DNA of 64,000 bases from the NCBI GenBank assembly GCA_039931555.1, contig JBDTRP010000116.1:70545-134544 (forward strand), read 5' to 3'. Below are positions 51,939 to 61,248 of this stretch, piece after piece (the first letter of the stretch is position 1; every line of letters begins with the position of its first letter). Made by a program: the position numbers and the translations under genes. The notes beneath the pieces were generated by a model that had not been told where the DNA came from, did not search any database, and saw nothing but the letters and a program-made list of their open reading frames with translations. Source of the stretch: JAENVT01 sp039931555. Lineage in GTDB: Bacteria; Actinomycetota; Acidimicrobiia; Acidimicrobiales; Ilumatobacteraceae.

Positions 51939-53779
51939 GGCAACCTCGGGTGTCGTTCGCGAAGGGTGACGAAGTTCGATGCCATGTCGACATCGCTGAT
52001 CTTGCGCATCGAGCCGGGCTGCTCACGATACCGCCCGACGATCGATCGAACCAGTTCGGCGCGGCGGCCCTGCTCGGCAACCGACAGCCACAGGTCATAG
52101 TCCTCCCAGCCATACAACCCGTCGGCGGTCGAATAGCCACCGAGCTGCAGCCAGGCATCGCGACGGAACATCGCCATCGCATCGATGAAGGCGCCGTGCA
52201 CGAGCAGATCGGGATCCCACGGGAGGTGGCTGGTGAGCCCGACCGACCCGGTCGTGTCGAACCGTTCGAGGATGCCGTAGGCAGCCACGACATCTGGCGG
52301 TGCGCTGCGCAGGTGGTCGAGCAACCGACGAAGACCGGTGGGATACAACATGTTGTCGGCATCGAGGGCGAAGACGTGCGCGGCCCTGGCGCGGTGGAAC
52401 CCGGTGTTGCGAGCCACCGGCAAACCGCCATTGGCGGCGCGTGACACCAGCAGTGCGGGGAACCAGTCGAGCGCGCCGAGCAACTGCTCGGCGATTTGTC
52501 GGGACTCGTCGGTGGAATGGTCGTCGACGATGACGAGTTCGGTCCGCGTGCCATTCTCACCACTGGCGGCGATCACCGACTGCACGGCCTCGGCCAAGTA
52601 GTGCCCCTGGTTGAACAGCGGGATCACCACCGACACCTCGGCGTCGTACGAATCCCAGGCCGACGTGGTGACGAGATCGACGTGGTCGGGGTCACCGTGC
52701 TCGACCAGGCTGATGGTTGCTTCAATGCTGCGCGACAACTGCAACTGGGCGATGTACGCCGCCTTCAACTCGCCCGCCGACTTGCGCAGAACGTCGTGGG
52801 TCGGCGCGGCCGGTGCTGGTCGAGGTCGACGACCCCGGCGCGAGGGATGCCGGGGACCGCTCGCTGCGCCCTGACGCGCCACGATCGCCACCTCGGTCAG
52901 GGCGACCTGCAGCAGTTCGCTCTGCGACAGGCTGGTTGTCGTCAGCTTGTAGGCCGCGTCGGCCATTGCCGCACGGCGTGGTTCGTCGAAGGCCAGGGCG
53001 ATGGCTTGCTCGGCGAGGTGGTCGAGCGGGGCCATCAGGAAGTGCACGCCGGGCACCAGAGGTTCGATGCCGACCGAGGTCTCACTGGCGACGACGCAGC
53101 CGTTGGAGATCGCTTCGACAACCCGGGCCCACTCGAAGTACGGCTCGTCGCTGCGGTGCACGTTGAGCAGGATCCTGGTGTCGGCCAACGCGGCAAACTT
53201 CTCGGCACCGGTTGCAAACGCTGGGCCACCACCGAGGATCGGCCGGTGCCAGCTGAAGAACCGCAGGTCGGTGTTCCATTCCCACAGCATCCCGCCGGCG
53301 CCGGCGATGAACTGCTCGCGTCGCGGCGTGCGACCCGACAGGAAGCCGATATCGACGTGCCGCTGCCGGCTCTCGCCCTGCCACGAATCCATCGATGGCG
53401 TGCAGCCGAGCGGGAGGTGCACCGCCGCCAACCCGAGGCGCCGAACAGCATCGAGTGAGTAGCGATTGATGTCGAGCACCGCGGGTCCGCGCGCCGCATA
53501 GGTCATCGCCAAATCGAAGAACGGCGTGCCCGGCTGCTCGGTGTTGATGCAGATCGATGCAGATGCCGCGCGCAGGCGATCGGCTTCTGTCGACGGCGAC
53601 AGGACGAAGAACTCGTGCGGTGCGACGACGAGGTTGTGCATCGGATCATCAGCACTGTCGGGCAGATCGTCGATCACGAGCTCGGCAGAGCGACCGACAA
53701 GCACCAGGCCCTCGACCAAGTGCTCGGCAATTTCCCTCATGAAAACGTTGCCGCGCCCGCTCACGAACACTCGGCACAT
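51926..53779 (-). CDS. Bidomain glycosyltransferase (GT1/GT4-like N-domain plus GT2 C-domain), copy 1
   Basis: This 617-residue protein has an N-terminal GT-B-like half (residues 1-300): VVAPHEFFVLS, CINTEQPGTPFFD, LNVHRSDEPYFEWARVVEAISNGC and ETSVGIEPLVPGVHF. The C-terminal half is a GT2 domain (about 375-617): VSVVIPLFNQGHYL, RNTGFHRARAAHVFALDADN and LYGWEDYDLWLS. It is paralogous throughout to the gene at 59241-61163. The two domains probably add successive sugars to one glycan. TACTGT lies 8 bases before the ATG. The divergent GT2 gene begins about 40 bases away. Confidence 0.87.
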   Translation of the reverse strand: MCRVFVSGRGNVFMREIAEHLVEGLVLVGRSAELVIDDLPDSADDPMHNLVVAPHEFFVLSPSTEADRLRAASASICINTEQPGTPFFDLAMTYAARGPAVLDINRYSLDAVRRLGLAAVHLPLGCTPSMDSWQGESRQRHVDIGFLSGRTPRREQFIAGAGGMLWEWNTDLRFFSWHRPILGGGPAFATGAEKFAALADTRILLNVHRSDEPYFEWARVVEAISNGCVVASETSVGIEPLVPGVHFLMAPLDHLAEQAIALAFDEPRRAAMADAAYKLTTTSLSQSELLQVALTEVAIVARQGAASGPRHPSRRGRRPRPAPAAPTHDVLRKSAGELKAAYIAQLQLSRSIEATISLVEHGDPDHVDLVTTSAWDSYDAEVSVVIPLFNQGHYLAEAVQSVIAASGENGTRTELVIVDDHSTDESRQIAEQLLGALDWFPALLVSRAANGGLPVARNTGFHRARAAHVFALDADNMLYPTGLRRLLDHLRSAPPDVVAAYGILERFDTTGSVGLTSHLPWDPDLLVHGAFIDAMAMFRRDAWLQLGGYSTADGLYGWEDYDLWLSVAEQGRRAELVRSIVGRYREQPGSMRKISDVDMASNFVTLRERHPRLPWPS

Positions 53780-53804
53780 CGGGGGTCACAGTACCAGTGG
53801 TCGT

Positions 53805-55294
53805 TAGCATCGACGACCATCAGTCCCCGATTCTCGATCATCACCCCCGTCTACGATCCGCCGCTCGGGGCCTTCCTGGCCTGCGTCGACGGCGTGTTGT
53901 CGCAATCGTTCACCGATTGGGAGTGGTGCGTGGTCGACGATTGCTCGACCCGCCCCGAAGTCCGCGACGCGCTCACCGCGCTTGCCGGGCGCGACCCGCG
54001 AGTGCGCGTGCAGCACCGCACCACCAACGGTGGAATCGTCGCCGCGTCGAACGACGCCCTGGCGATGGCGACCGGAGAGTTCATCGCCTTGCTGGATCAC
54101 GACGACAAGCTCGTGCCGACGGCGCTCGAGCGGATGGCGGCGACCATCGACGCAACCGCCGGTGTCGACTACGTGTACAGCGACGAGGCCCACGTGCTGG
54201 CCGACGGTCGCGAGTCGGCGCACTTCCTGAAGCCCGATTGGTCGCCAGAGCGCTTTCGTTCGTCGATGTACACCTGCCACCTCTCCGCCCTGCGTCGCGA
54301 CGTGGTCAGTGAGATCGGTGGGTTCCGCACCGATTTCGATGGATCGCAGGATCACGACCTGATCCTGCGAGCCACCGAGCTGATTGCTGCCCGCAATCGG
54401 CATGTCGTTCACTTGCCGTACCTCACGTATCACTGGCGCAACATCTCCACCTCGGTGTCGCGAGCAACCTCGTCGCTCAACACCGCTGTCGGGCGCGGAC
54501 GACAGGCCGTTCAGGAGCAATGCGACCGCATGGGCCTCGATGCCACCGTCGTGCACGGACCCGTCGAAGGCACGTACCGCCTGGTGCGTTCCGTACCCGC
54601 CGGCCTGCCGATCACGGTCGTCGTGCCGACACGTGCCGAGGGTGGCGCTGCACGGCCCTACCGGTTGGCCGCCGCGGCGACGATCGAGGGGTTGCGCACC
54701 ACGCATCCGAACACCCGACTCGTCGTCGCCTACCCGGCATCGTTGCCGGCAGAGCTCGTCGCATTGCTCGACGACGCCGCCGGCGATCGTTGGGAGCTGC
54801 TGCCGGTGACGGCCGACTGGTCGATTGCCGCGGCGTTGGATCGGGCGTTCAACGACTACCCGTGCGAGGTGCTGGTCTCGGTGGCACCAGGCCTCGTGCC
54901 GCTATCCGACCTCACACCCGACTGGCTCGAGACCCTGGCCGGTCTGGCCCGCTCGCCCGGAACCGGATTGGCCGGTTCGCTGATCGCCGACGACAACGAC
55001 ATCGTCGTGCACGCCGGCTGGGACGTGCCCAACTTCCGCTGGTACGAGCTGGAGGGTCTGCGCTTCGACACGCGCAGCACTGGCAACGACCTGTTGATCG
55101 AACGCGAATGCACCCAGGTCTCGTTGGCCGCGGCAGCGATCACCGCGGGCCATTGGCGCGAGTGCCGCGACCGAGCCAACGGCGGGTTCGACGCCGCCGG
55201 CCGGTCGCTCTCCGATGCCCTCACCGCTGCGGGAGCCCGCACCCTGTGGACCCCCTACGCCCGCTTCGACCAAGTCGTCCCGATCGACCGCTGA
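53805..55294 (+). CDS. Family 2 glycosyltransferase with unclear, possibly ATC, start
   Basis: About 491 residues if read from 53819. The GT2 fold begins RFSIITPVYDPPLGAFLACVD and has CVVDDCSTRP, the metal-binding ALLDHDDKLVP, YVYSDEA and DFDGSQDHDLILRA, followed by a second GT-A-like half. The fold starts almost at once after a TAGCAT -10 box (53805-53810, included in the span), yet no ATG, GTG or TTG is in frame there. ATC at 53819 sits 8 bases after the box. The alternatives are GTG 53720, which overlaps the divergent gene, and GTG 53894, which removes the first strand. Confidence 0.8.
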
Positions 55295-55311
55295 AGACGG
55301 CTGACACCCAG

Positions 55312-55360
55312 AGACAAGTCACGAAATATCCGGTTGCACCGGAGATTCGGTGACTTGTCT
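55312..55360. repeat. 49-bp near-perfect palindrome at a convergent junction (family A, copy 2)
   Basis: Outer arms AGACAAGTCAC and GTGACTTGTCT (11 bp), the same 3-base internal loops GAA and TCG, inner arms ATATCCGG and CCGGAGAT (one mismatch), and loop TTGCA. It differs from the copy at 38148 in the loop and outermost bases, so the core is conserved while the ends adjust. It lies between two convergent glycosyltransferase genes. Confidence 0.9.
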
Positions 55361-55384
55361 GTTCACTCCGGCGGCCTGCTACCC

Positions 55385-56161
55385 CTACACGACAGCCGGG
55401 GTGAACCGGTCGTCGACGAGGTGGGTCAGCCAACGGCGTTGGATCAGCTCGATCTCTTCGGGGTGGATGCCGGCGACCCGCGATTGCGACTCGAAGTGGT
55501 ACAGCACCGCGGCGGGCTCGTAGACGATCGACCAACCGGCCATGCGCAACTTCAGGCAGTAGTCGACGTCGTTGTAGTTGCCGGGCAACAACACGCTGAA
55601 CCCACCGACTGAATCGAACGCTGCGAAGGGCGTCAGCATGCACGCCGCAGTCACCCCCGCGACCTCGCGCCGCCGGGCCAGCACGCCACGACGTCCGGCA
55701 TGGTCGCCTGGCAGGCCGAAGCCGACGTGGTCGAGTGAGGTTCGGTACGTGTGGCCGGCGTGCTGCAGCGTGCCGTCCTCGAACAGCAACTTGGCGCCAA
55801 CCGCGCCCACGCCGCCACCACATGCGTCGAGCAAAATCGTCAGCCAATCGGGGCTGACGACCTCGGTGTCGTCGTTCAGCAACAGCAAGTACTCGCCCAT
55901 GGCGTGGGCCGCACCGAGGTTGACGACCGCCGAGAAGTTGAACTCGTCGCGGTACTCGACGATGCGCACCTGCGGGCCGAGCTCGACGAGCGAAGCCACC
56001 ACCGCCGACGGCATCTCGCGACCGGCGACGACGATCACTTCGATGTCGACAGTCGCAGTGCGCAGCACGGACCGCACCGAGTCGACGACGAACGTGCGCG
56101 ACTCACCGCCGACCTGACCCACCGAGCCGATGCTCGGCACGATCACGCTGACCAGTGTCAT
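55385..56161 (-). CDS. Family 2 glycosyltransferase
   Basis: This 258-residue GT-A enzyme opens with MTLVSVIVPSIGSVGQVGG and has RDEFNFSAVVNLGAAHA, the metal-binding LLLLNDDTEV, and YNDVDYCLKLRMAG. It ends with IELIQRRWLTHLVDD, as in rhamnan-type transferases. The first loop is longer than usual. ATG 56161 overlaps the stop of the coiled-coil gene before it (ATGA). It is the last gene of a four-gene operon: GT4, coil, coil, GT2. Confidence 0.9.
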   Translation of the reverse strand: MTLVSVIVPSIGSVGQVGGESRTFVVDSVRSVLRTATVDIEVIVVAGREMPSAVVASLVELGPQVRIVEYRDEFNFSAVVNLGAAHAMGEYLLLLNDDTEVVSPDWLTILLDACGGGVGAVGAKLLFEDGTLQHAGHTYRTSLDHVGFGLPGDHAGRRGVLARRREVAGVTAACMLTPFAAFDSVGGFSVLLPGNYNDVDYCLKLRMAGWSIVYEPAAVLYHFESQSRVAGIHPEEIELIQRRWLTHLVDDRFTPAVV

Positions 56162-56442
56162 CGCGGCAGACGACTGGCTGCGACCGACCGGGCGCGTCGA
56201 TAGACCCGCCGCGCGATGCTGCCCAGCGGCACGCGCCTGGCGTTGCGCCGCAGGTCATCATTCTCCGATTCGACCTGGGCGACTCGGCTGGTGAGCTGCG
56301 CGAGCCGGGCCCGCAGATCGTCGACCTCCGTCTGGCGATCAACGAGTTGCGCCCGCAACTGCGCGGCCTCGGCCGCGAGGCCGATGGCGGCGTCGGCGGC
56401 GGTCCAGCGCGCCACTCGCTCGGCGGGAGTCCCGTCGGTCAT
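56158..56442 (-). CDS. Small coiled-coil protein with basic C-terminal helix
   Basis: This 94-residue protein has a long heptad helix (AAQLRAQLVDRQTEVDDL, LTSRVAQVESENDDLRR) and a basic C-terminus SIARRVYRRARSVAASRL. It overlaps both neighbours by 4 bases (ATGA), so it is tightly coupled to the coil before it and the GT2 after it. The ARRVY element also occurs in the coil at 51678-51938. Confidence 0.7.
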   Translation of the reverse strand: MTDGTPAERVARWTAADAAIGLAAEAAQLRAQLVDRQTEVDDLRARLAQLTSRVAQVESENDDLRRNARRVPLGSIARRVYRRARSVAASRLPR

Positions 56443-56705
56443 GACTTGTCGACCTGTTGGCGGAGCGCATCGACCCGGGCCATGAGGTCGTCGGTGGCGC
56501 CGGCGACGGCGGTGCGCACCTTGTCGAACTCGTCGAGCTGGCGATCGCGCAACAGTGGGAGCTCCTTGGTCAGCGCGGCGACGTGCGTCTCCATCGCCGC
56601 GACCTTGCCCTGCAACGCCTGCAGGTCGGTGGTCAACGACTGCAGGGTGGCCTGCGTTGCCGATCGACCCTTGACGAGCCAGCTCAGTTGGCTTCGGACT
56701 CCCAT
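56439..56705 (-). CDS. Small coiled-coil protein with basic N-terminal segment
   Basis: This 88-residue protein starts with a short amphipathic, partly basic segment (GVRSQLSWLVKGRSA) followed by continuous heptads (LQALQGKVAAMETHVAALTK, RVDALRQQVDKS). The basic segment is at the N-terminus here, not the C-terminus as in the other coils. It begins 4 bases after the GT4 stop and overlaps the next coil by 4 bases. Head-to-tail pairing with the next coil is plausible. Confidence 0.7.
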   Translation of the reverse strand: MGVRSQLSWLVKGRSATQATLQSLTTDLQALQGKVAAMETHVAALTKELPLLRDRQLDEFDKVRTAVAGATDDLMARVDALRQQVDKS

Positions 56706-56709
56706 GATG

Positions 56710-58887
56710 TCATTCTCCCCCGACCAGTAGCTGGCTGATCAACCTACCCGTGTCGAGCAACGAGGGCTGCTGCATCATGGACCTGCGACCCGCAGCCGAC
56801 AGGCTCGCCGCCAACGAGGCATCGCCGGCAATGCGGCGCATGGCAGCGGCCGCCTCGGCGAGGTTGGGTGCAGCCCATTTCGCGGTCGCCGGATAGACCC
56901 CCTCGCCGTGCTCGACATGGACCAGATCGAAGTCGATCAGCAGCGAGTTGTCGTCGGTCATGAAGTCGAGATTGCCCGAGTACCGGGTGGCGATCGTCGG
57001 CGTGCCGAGCCACATCGCCTCGGCCAGGTGCAGACCGAGCCCTTCACTGCGGTGCAGCGACACCATGCAGTCGGCCGCGGCCACCAGCGCCATCTGATCC
57101 GATCGTGTCAGCGTCTCGTCCCACACCCGGATGTCGGCGCGACCGTCGGCTGCGGCGAGCACGCGTTGGTGGCTCGACCATCGCTGATGCCCGTTCATCG
57201 TCTTGATGATCAACAGCGGCCCTTCATCGGGCGAGAACGCCATGCGAAATGACTCGATGAGCCCGACCGGGTTCTTGCGTTCGGTCACACTGAGATGATC
57301 GAACACGGCGATGAACACGGTCCGCTCGCCGGCATCGGCGAGCACGGCGAAGTCGTCGCGACCACGACTCGACGGCTGAGGTTCGGCGATCGGGATCGGC
57401 ACGTGCCGCACGGGCACGGGCACCACGGCAGCGAATGCCTCGGTCACGAACTTCGTGCCCGCCCAGATCTCGTCGACCAGAGCGATCGATTGCCGCATGT
57501 GCAAGGGCACGTGCTCCAGCTCCCAGAACCAGTAACCGATCATCCTCCGCGTCGCTGCGAACAGTTCGGGGAAGTCGGTTGCCAGGAACGGGAACTGGTC
57601 CGCAGTCACCACGCAGACCGAGTTGGTGAACTCGACACGATTGTCGACGCGGGCATCGTTGTCGGTTGGGCTGGCGGTGCGATGCACGGCAACCGCGCTG
57701 TTGGTCAGGCCAGCCTGGCCCACGGCATCGCGCAGGCGACGGGCAACGTCGCCGAGGCCGGATTGACGTGTCAAGTAGCCGACCAGGTTGACACCGTCGT
57801 CACGGAGTTCGGCGGCAACAGACAGTGGCGTGCGGTCGAGTGGGGGTGTCGCCAACAACATCGGCGCGTTGTCGACCGAGAACGCGCCTCGACACCATCC
57901 CTGGAACTCCGGCGCCGATCGACCTTCGGGATCGGGGAATGCGACCCACAGATCGCGCCGCTGGTCGTGCAGCGCCGACCAGTACCGAGGCGCGAGCCAC
58001 GCGCGGAACTCGGTAGCCGATGACCACGGGGCCGGTGGGAGCACCGACGCATCGGCGACGACGCGCCTGACCACGCAGTCGACTACCAGACCACCGGGAA
58101 GACACAGCGAAGTGCGCTCGCCGGCCAGTTGTGACGCAGCCTCGATCATCACCTGCCGGCGGTCCGGGTTGCCGAGCAGTTCGATCCGCATCGGTTGCTG
58201 GGCAGCCGCGTCGAGCGTCCACGGACTCTGCGACTCGTAGCCGGCGACGTCGAGCAATGCCGGCCGGGCGATGCTCCAACGCCACCGCCCGACACCGATC
58301 GACTCGTCCACGCAGATGTGAGCGCCGAAGAGTTGGGCAGCACGGGCGAGGGTGAGACCGACGTCGACCGCACCAACGAGGTTCGTCGCCAACCACTCCA
58401 ACGCCGGCTGAGCGGTCGAACCGAACGCCGCCACGCTGGTGCTGTACCCGCCCGCAGCGATCAGATCGGACTCACTCGGCGCGAGACCGTCAGCAGCGAG
58501 GACGTCGATCGCCCGTGGCACCAGCGTGATCCCGGACGCCGAGTCAGTCACCAGCACCCCGATCGCCGACCGCACGGCAGTTGAGCCGACCCACAGCAGC
58601 ACGACATGCTCGACGCCGTCTCGCAGCAGCTGCGACGTCACCGCAACAGCCCGCCGCCACTCACCCACCAACGAGTCACCGGCCACCAACGCCACTTCGT
58701 CGGCAGCCGAGTACGGGCCGCCGTCGAGCCACGCCACACTCTCGAGGTGCGGTCGCAATTGCGGATCGCCGCACCACACCGCGCCCACTTCCCAGGTCGG
58801 ATGCAGCGCTGCGAGCGCCGACGCCAACGGCTCGGGACGATGGGTCCCGTGTGGCACGACGAGCACCGCGGCAATGCGCCCGCTCAT
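56710..58887 (-). CDS. Large GT4-type glycosyltransferase with unique N-terminal half
   Basis: This 725-residue protein has a C-terminal GT-B domain (about 360-725) of family 4: NLVGYLTRQSGLGDVARRLR, GYWFWELEHVP, VFDHLSVTERKNPVGLIE, and the donor-site SLHRSEGLGLHLAEAMWLGT with its E-x7-E-like arrangement. The N-terminal 350 residues look like a second, GT2-like or degenerate domain without a clear DXD. ATG 58887 is chosen over an upstream extension. It leads the operon with two coils and a GT2. The divergent coil gene starts 57 bases away. Confidence 0.87.
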   Translation of the reverse strand: MSGRIAAVLVVPHGTHRPEPLASALAALHPTWEVGAVWCGDPQLRPHLESVAWLDGGPYSAADEVALVAGDSLVGEWRRAVAVTSQLLRDGVEHVVLLWVGSTAVRSAIGVLVTDSASGITLVPRAIDVLAADGLAPSESDLIAAGGYSTSVAAFGSTAQPALEWLATNLVGAVDVGLTLARAAQLFGAHICVDESIGVGRWRWSIARPALLDVAGYESQSPWTLDAAAQQPMRIELLGNPDRRQVMIEAASQLAGERTSLCLPGGLVVDCVVRRVVADASVLPPAPWSSATEFRAWLAPRYWSALHDQRRDLWVAFPDPEGRSAPEFQGWCRGAFSVDNAPMLLATPPLDRTPLSVAAELRDDGVNLVGYLTRQSGLGDVARRLRDAVGQAGLTNSAVAVHRTASPTDNDARVDNRVEFTNSVCVVTADQFPFLATDFPELFAATRRMIGYWFWELEHVPLHMRQSIALVDEIWAGTKFVTEAFAAVVPVPVRHVPIPIAEPQPSSRGRDDFAVLADAGERTVFIAVFDHLSVTERKNPVGLIESFRMAFSPDEGPLLIIKTMNGHQRWSSHQRVLAAADGRADIRVWDETLTRSDQMALVAAADCMVSLHRSEGLGLHLAEAMWLGTPTIATRYSGNLDFMTDDNSLLIDFDLVHVEHGEGVYPATAKWAAPNLAEAAAAMRRIAGDASLAASLSAAGRRSMMQQPSLLDTGRLISQLLVGGE

Positions 58888-58943
58888 GGCCACTGCCCCG
58901 GAGATCGATCGCGACTGCACATCGTGGGCGTATCTTTACCACG

Positions 58944-59237
58944 GTGTCTTCCGAGGAGCTCGACCACCTACGTTCCGAGAACGCCGAGCTGCGCCGCCGG
59001 GTCGAGGTCGTGCAGGCCGAGATCGACGAACTGCGCGCCCAGTCGTTGCAGCGGCGAAACGAGGTTCGCCAGTTGGTCGCCGACCTGCCGACGGTGGTCA
59101 GCCGCCGAAGCGTGCTGCGCGAAATGGTCCGCGAGGGCGCCAACCATCCCGACAAGGTGGGTGTGTTCGGGCGGGCACTGCGCAAGCTCGGCAGGGGCCC
59201 GCGCAAGGCGTGGCGGCTGCTGACACGGAGTCAATAG
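58944..59237 (+). CDS. Small coiled-coil protein leading a glycosyltransferase operon
   Basis: This 97-residue protein has an N-terminal heptad helix (DHLRSENAELRRRVEVVQAE) and a basic C-terminal part (RALRKLGRGPRKAWRLLTRS). The WRLLTRS end resembles the SWRLTxPLR linker seen after coils in polysaccharide glycosyltransferases. TATCTT (58931-58936) lies 7 bases before the GTG start. The bidomain transferase begins 3 bases after the stop. Confidence 0.7.
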   Translation: MSSEELDHLRSENAELRRRVEVVQAEIDELRAQSLQRRNEVRQLVADLPTVVSRRSVLREMVREGANHPDKVGVFGRALRKLGRGPRKAWRLLTRSQ

Positions 59238-59240
59238 CGC

Positions 59241-61163
59241 GTGGCCTCGGTCAAGGTGTTCGTCGCCGCACGCGGCAACCAGTTCATGAGCGACATCGCC
59301 GGGTGGATCGCCGAGGTCGCGGCGATGACCGGCCGACGCGTCGAGATGGTCACCGATCGGCTCCCGACTGATGACGGCTCGATCAACCTCGTCGTCGCCC
59401 CGCACGAGTTCTTCGAGCTCTACGCGGCCCACCGCAAGGATCTACAACGCGCCGCCGCGGCGAGTGTGTGCGTCAACACCGAGCAACCGGGCACCTCGTG
59501 GTTCCGCCTCGCTGTCGATGCTTGTCGTCGTGGTCTGCTGACGCTCGACATCAGCGATCAGGGTGCCGCAGCGCTGCGGCAACACGGGGTCGCGGTCGAA
59601 CGGCTGCGCCTCGGTGGCGTGCCGTCGATGCACGTGGCATCGAAGGATGCCGACCGACCGATCGACGTGCTCTTCATGGGTGGCCTCGACGATCGCCGTG
59701 GCGCAGCACTGGCCGAGTTGGCGCCGCATCTGTGGGACCTGCACGCCGACATCCGGGTTGTCAGCGTTGATCGGCCGATCGATGCGCAGACACCGCAGAC
59801 CGTGTTCGGCGCGGAGAAGTACCAGTTGCTGTCGTCGGCCAAGTTGCTGCTCAACATCCACCGCGGTCGCCCGTCAAATGACGACCATGCGCCGTACTTC
59901 GAATGGGCTCGGGCGGTCGAGGCAATGGCGCAGCGATGCATCGTCGTCAGCGAGCCGTCGGAGGGCTGCGAACCCTTGGTCGCCGGCCGGCACTTCGTCG
60001 AGGCGACCGCCGGCGAGATGGCCGGCGCACTGCACGATCTGTTGCACGACGACGACCGCCGCGCCGAGATCGCCGACGCGGCACGACAGATGATCTTCGG
60101 CGATCTCGCGTTGGTCAACTCGCTGGCTCCACTGCTCGACCGGATCGAGCAGAACGTCTTACCCGAGATCGCTGCCCACGCCAGTTCTCCTGCGGCCCGC
60201 AAAGGGACGTGGCAACTCGGGCACAGCCAGGGCCCTCACCCGGTGCGGCTCGGTGCGTTCCGGCCGTTCCTGTCGACCCTGGTCACCGCCAAGCGACTGG
60301 CCATGGCCGAGAACTCGGCGTTGCAGCGCCTCGACGCCGCAGCGTGCGAGTTGGCCCACGGAAGCCGCCAGCAAGTCACGCGGACCGAGACGCCGGCGTT
60401 TGCCGCCGTGTCTCCGGAGGTGAGCGTGGTGGTCTCGCTCTACAACTACGCCGACGTCGTGGTCGACACGCTGAACAGCGTTGCCGCAAGCGAGGGGATT
60501 GCCTTCGAGATCATCGTCGTCGAGGATCACGCCACCGACCACAGCCGCGCAGTCGTGCAGCGCTTCATCGACGACCATCCGACCGTGCCGATCGCCCTCA
60601 TCGCCAAGGACGCCAACCAGGGTCTGGCCGCGGCACGCAACACCGGTTTCGAGCAGGCTCGGGCGCCACTGGTGATGGTGATGGACGCCGACAACACCAT
60701 CTACCCGACGTGCTTGCGCAAGCTCGCCGACGCGCTCGACGACAACCCCGATGTCGACGCCGCCTACGCGATCCTCGAAGACTTCGGCGACCAGCGCAAC
60801 ATCCGCAGTGCGCTGGCATGGGATGTCGATCGCCTGTGCCGTGCCAACTACATCGACGCGCAAGCGATGCTGCGCAAGTCGGCCTGGCAGCGACTGGACG
60901 GGTACCGGGCCGACGACGATCTCGTCTACGGCTGGGAGGATTGGGACCTGTGGCTGCGGCTGGCGGCGGGTGGCGGGAAGGCGATGTTGGTGACCCAGAT
61001 CCTCGGCCGCTACCGCGTGCAACCGGGTTCGATGATCGCCCTCACCAATCTGGCCACCGACGACGCCATCGCAGCGATGCGCGAGCGCTACCCCGCGCTC
61101 CCCTGGCCGCCGCCCATCGGAGTGTTTGCCGGCACCCCGGGCGGGCAGCAGACACTCCACTAG
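59241..61163 (+). CDS. Bidomain glycosyltransferase (GT1/GT4-like plus GT2), copy 2
   Basis: This 640-residue paralogue of the 51926-53779 protein has the same order. The GT-B-like half shows VVAPHEFFELY, CVNTEQPGTSWFRLAVDA, LLNIHRGRPSNDDHAPYFEW and VSEPSEGCEPLVAGRHF. The GT2 half shows VSVVVSLYNYADVVVDTLNS, RNTGFEQARAPLVMVMDADN, YGWEDWDLWLRLAAGG and YRVQPGSM. The GTG start follows the coil stop by 3 bases, with GGAG 10 bases before it. It lies in inverted orientation to its paralogue, at the other end of the island. Confidence 0.87.
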   Translation: MASVKVFVAARGNQFMSDIAGWIAEVAAMTGRRVEMVTDRLPTDDGSINLVVAPHEFFELYAAHRKDLQRAAAASVCVNTEQPGTSWFRLAVDACRRGLLTLDISDQGAAALRQHGVAVERLRLGGVPSMHVASKDADRPIDVLFMGGLDDRRGAALAELAPHLWDLHADIRVVSVDRPIDAQTPQTVFGAEKYQLLSSAKLLLNIHRGRPSNDDHAPYFEWARAVEAMAQRCIVVSEPSEGCEPLVAGRHFVEATAGEMAGALHDLLHDDDRRAEIADAARQMIFGDLALVNSLAPLLDRIEQNVLPEIAAHASSPAARKGTWQLGHSQGPHPVRLGAFRPFLSTLVTAKRLAMAENSALQRLDAAACELAHGSRQQVTRTETPAFAAVSPEVSVVVSLYNYADVVVDTLNSVAASEGIAFEIIVVEDHATDHSRAVVQRFIDDHPTVPIALIAKDANQGLAAARNTGFEQARAPLVMVMDADNTIYPTCLRKLADALDDNPDVDAAYAILEDFGDQRNIRSALAWDVDRLCRANYIDAQAMLRKSAWQRLDGYRADDDLVYGWEDWDLWLRLAAGGGKAMLVTQILGRYRVQPGSMIALTNLATDDAIAAMRERYPALPWPPPIGVFAGTPGGQQTLH

Positions 61164-61204
61164 CGTCGTCGTACCACGTATCCGTAGCTGGCTGCCATTG
61201 GCGC

Positions 61205-61241
61205 AAAATGACCGATGAACGGTCATTTTTGGGACTACAAT
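61205..61241 (+). promoter_or_regulatory. Palindromic operator or terminator plus -10 box before a DUF4143 remnant
   Basis: AAAATGACCG (61205-61214) and CGGTCATTTT (61220-61229) form a perfect 10-bp inverted repeat with loop ATGAA and one further T. It is followed by TACAAT (61236-61241), 7 bases before an ATG at 61249. It could be the operator of the following gene, or a terminator for the upstream transferase thanks to the T-run. Confidence 0.6.
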
Positions 61242-61248
61242 CGAACAG

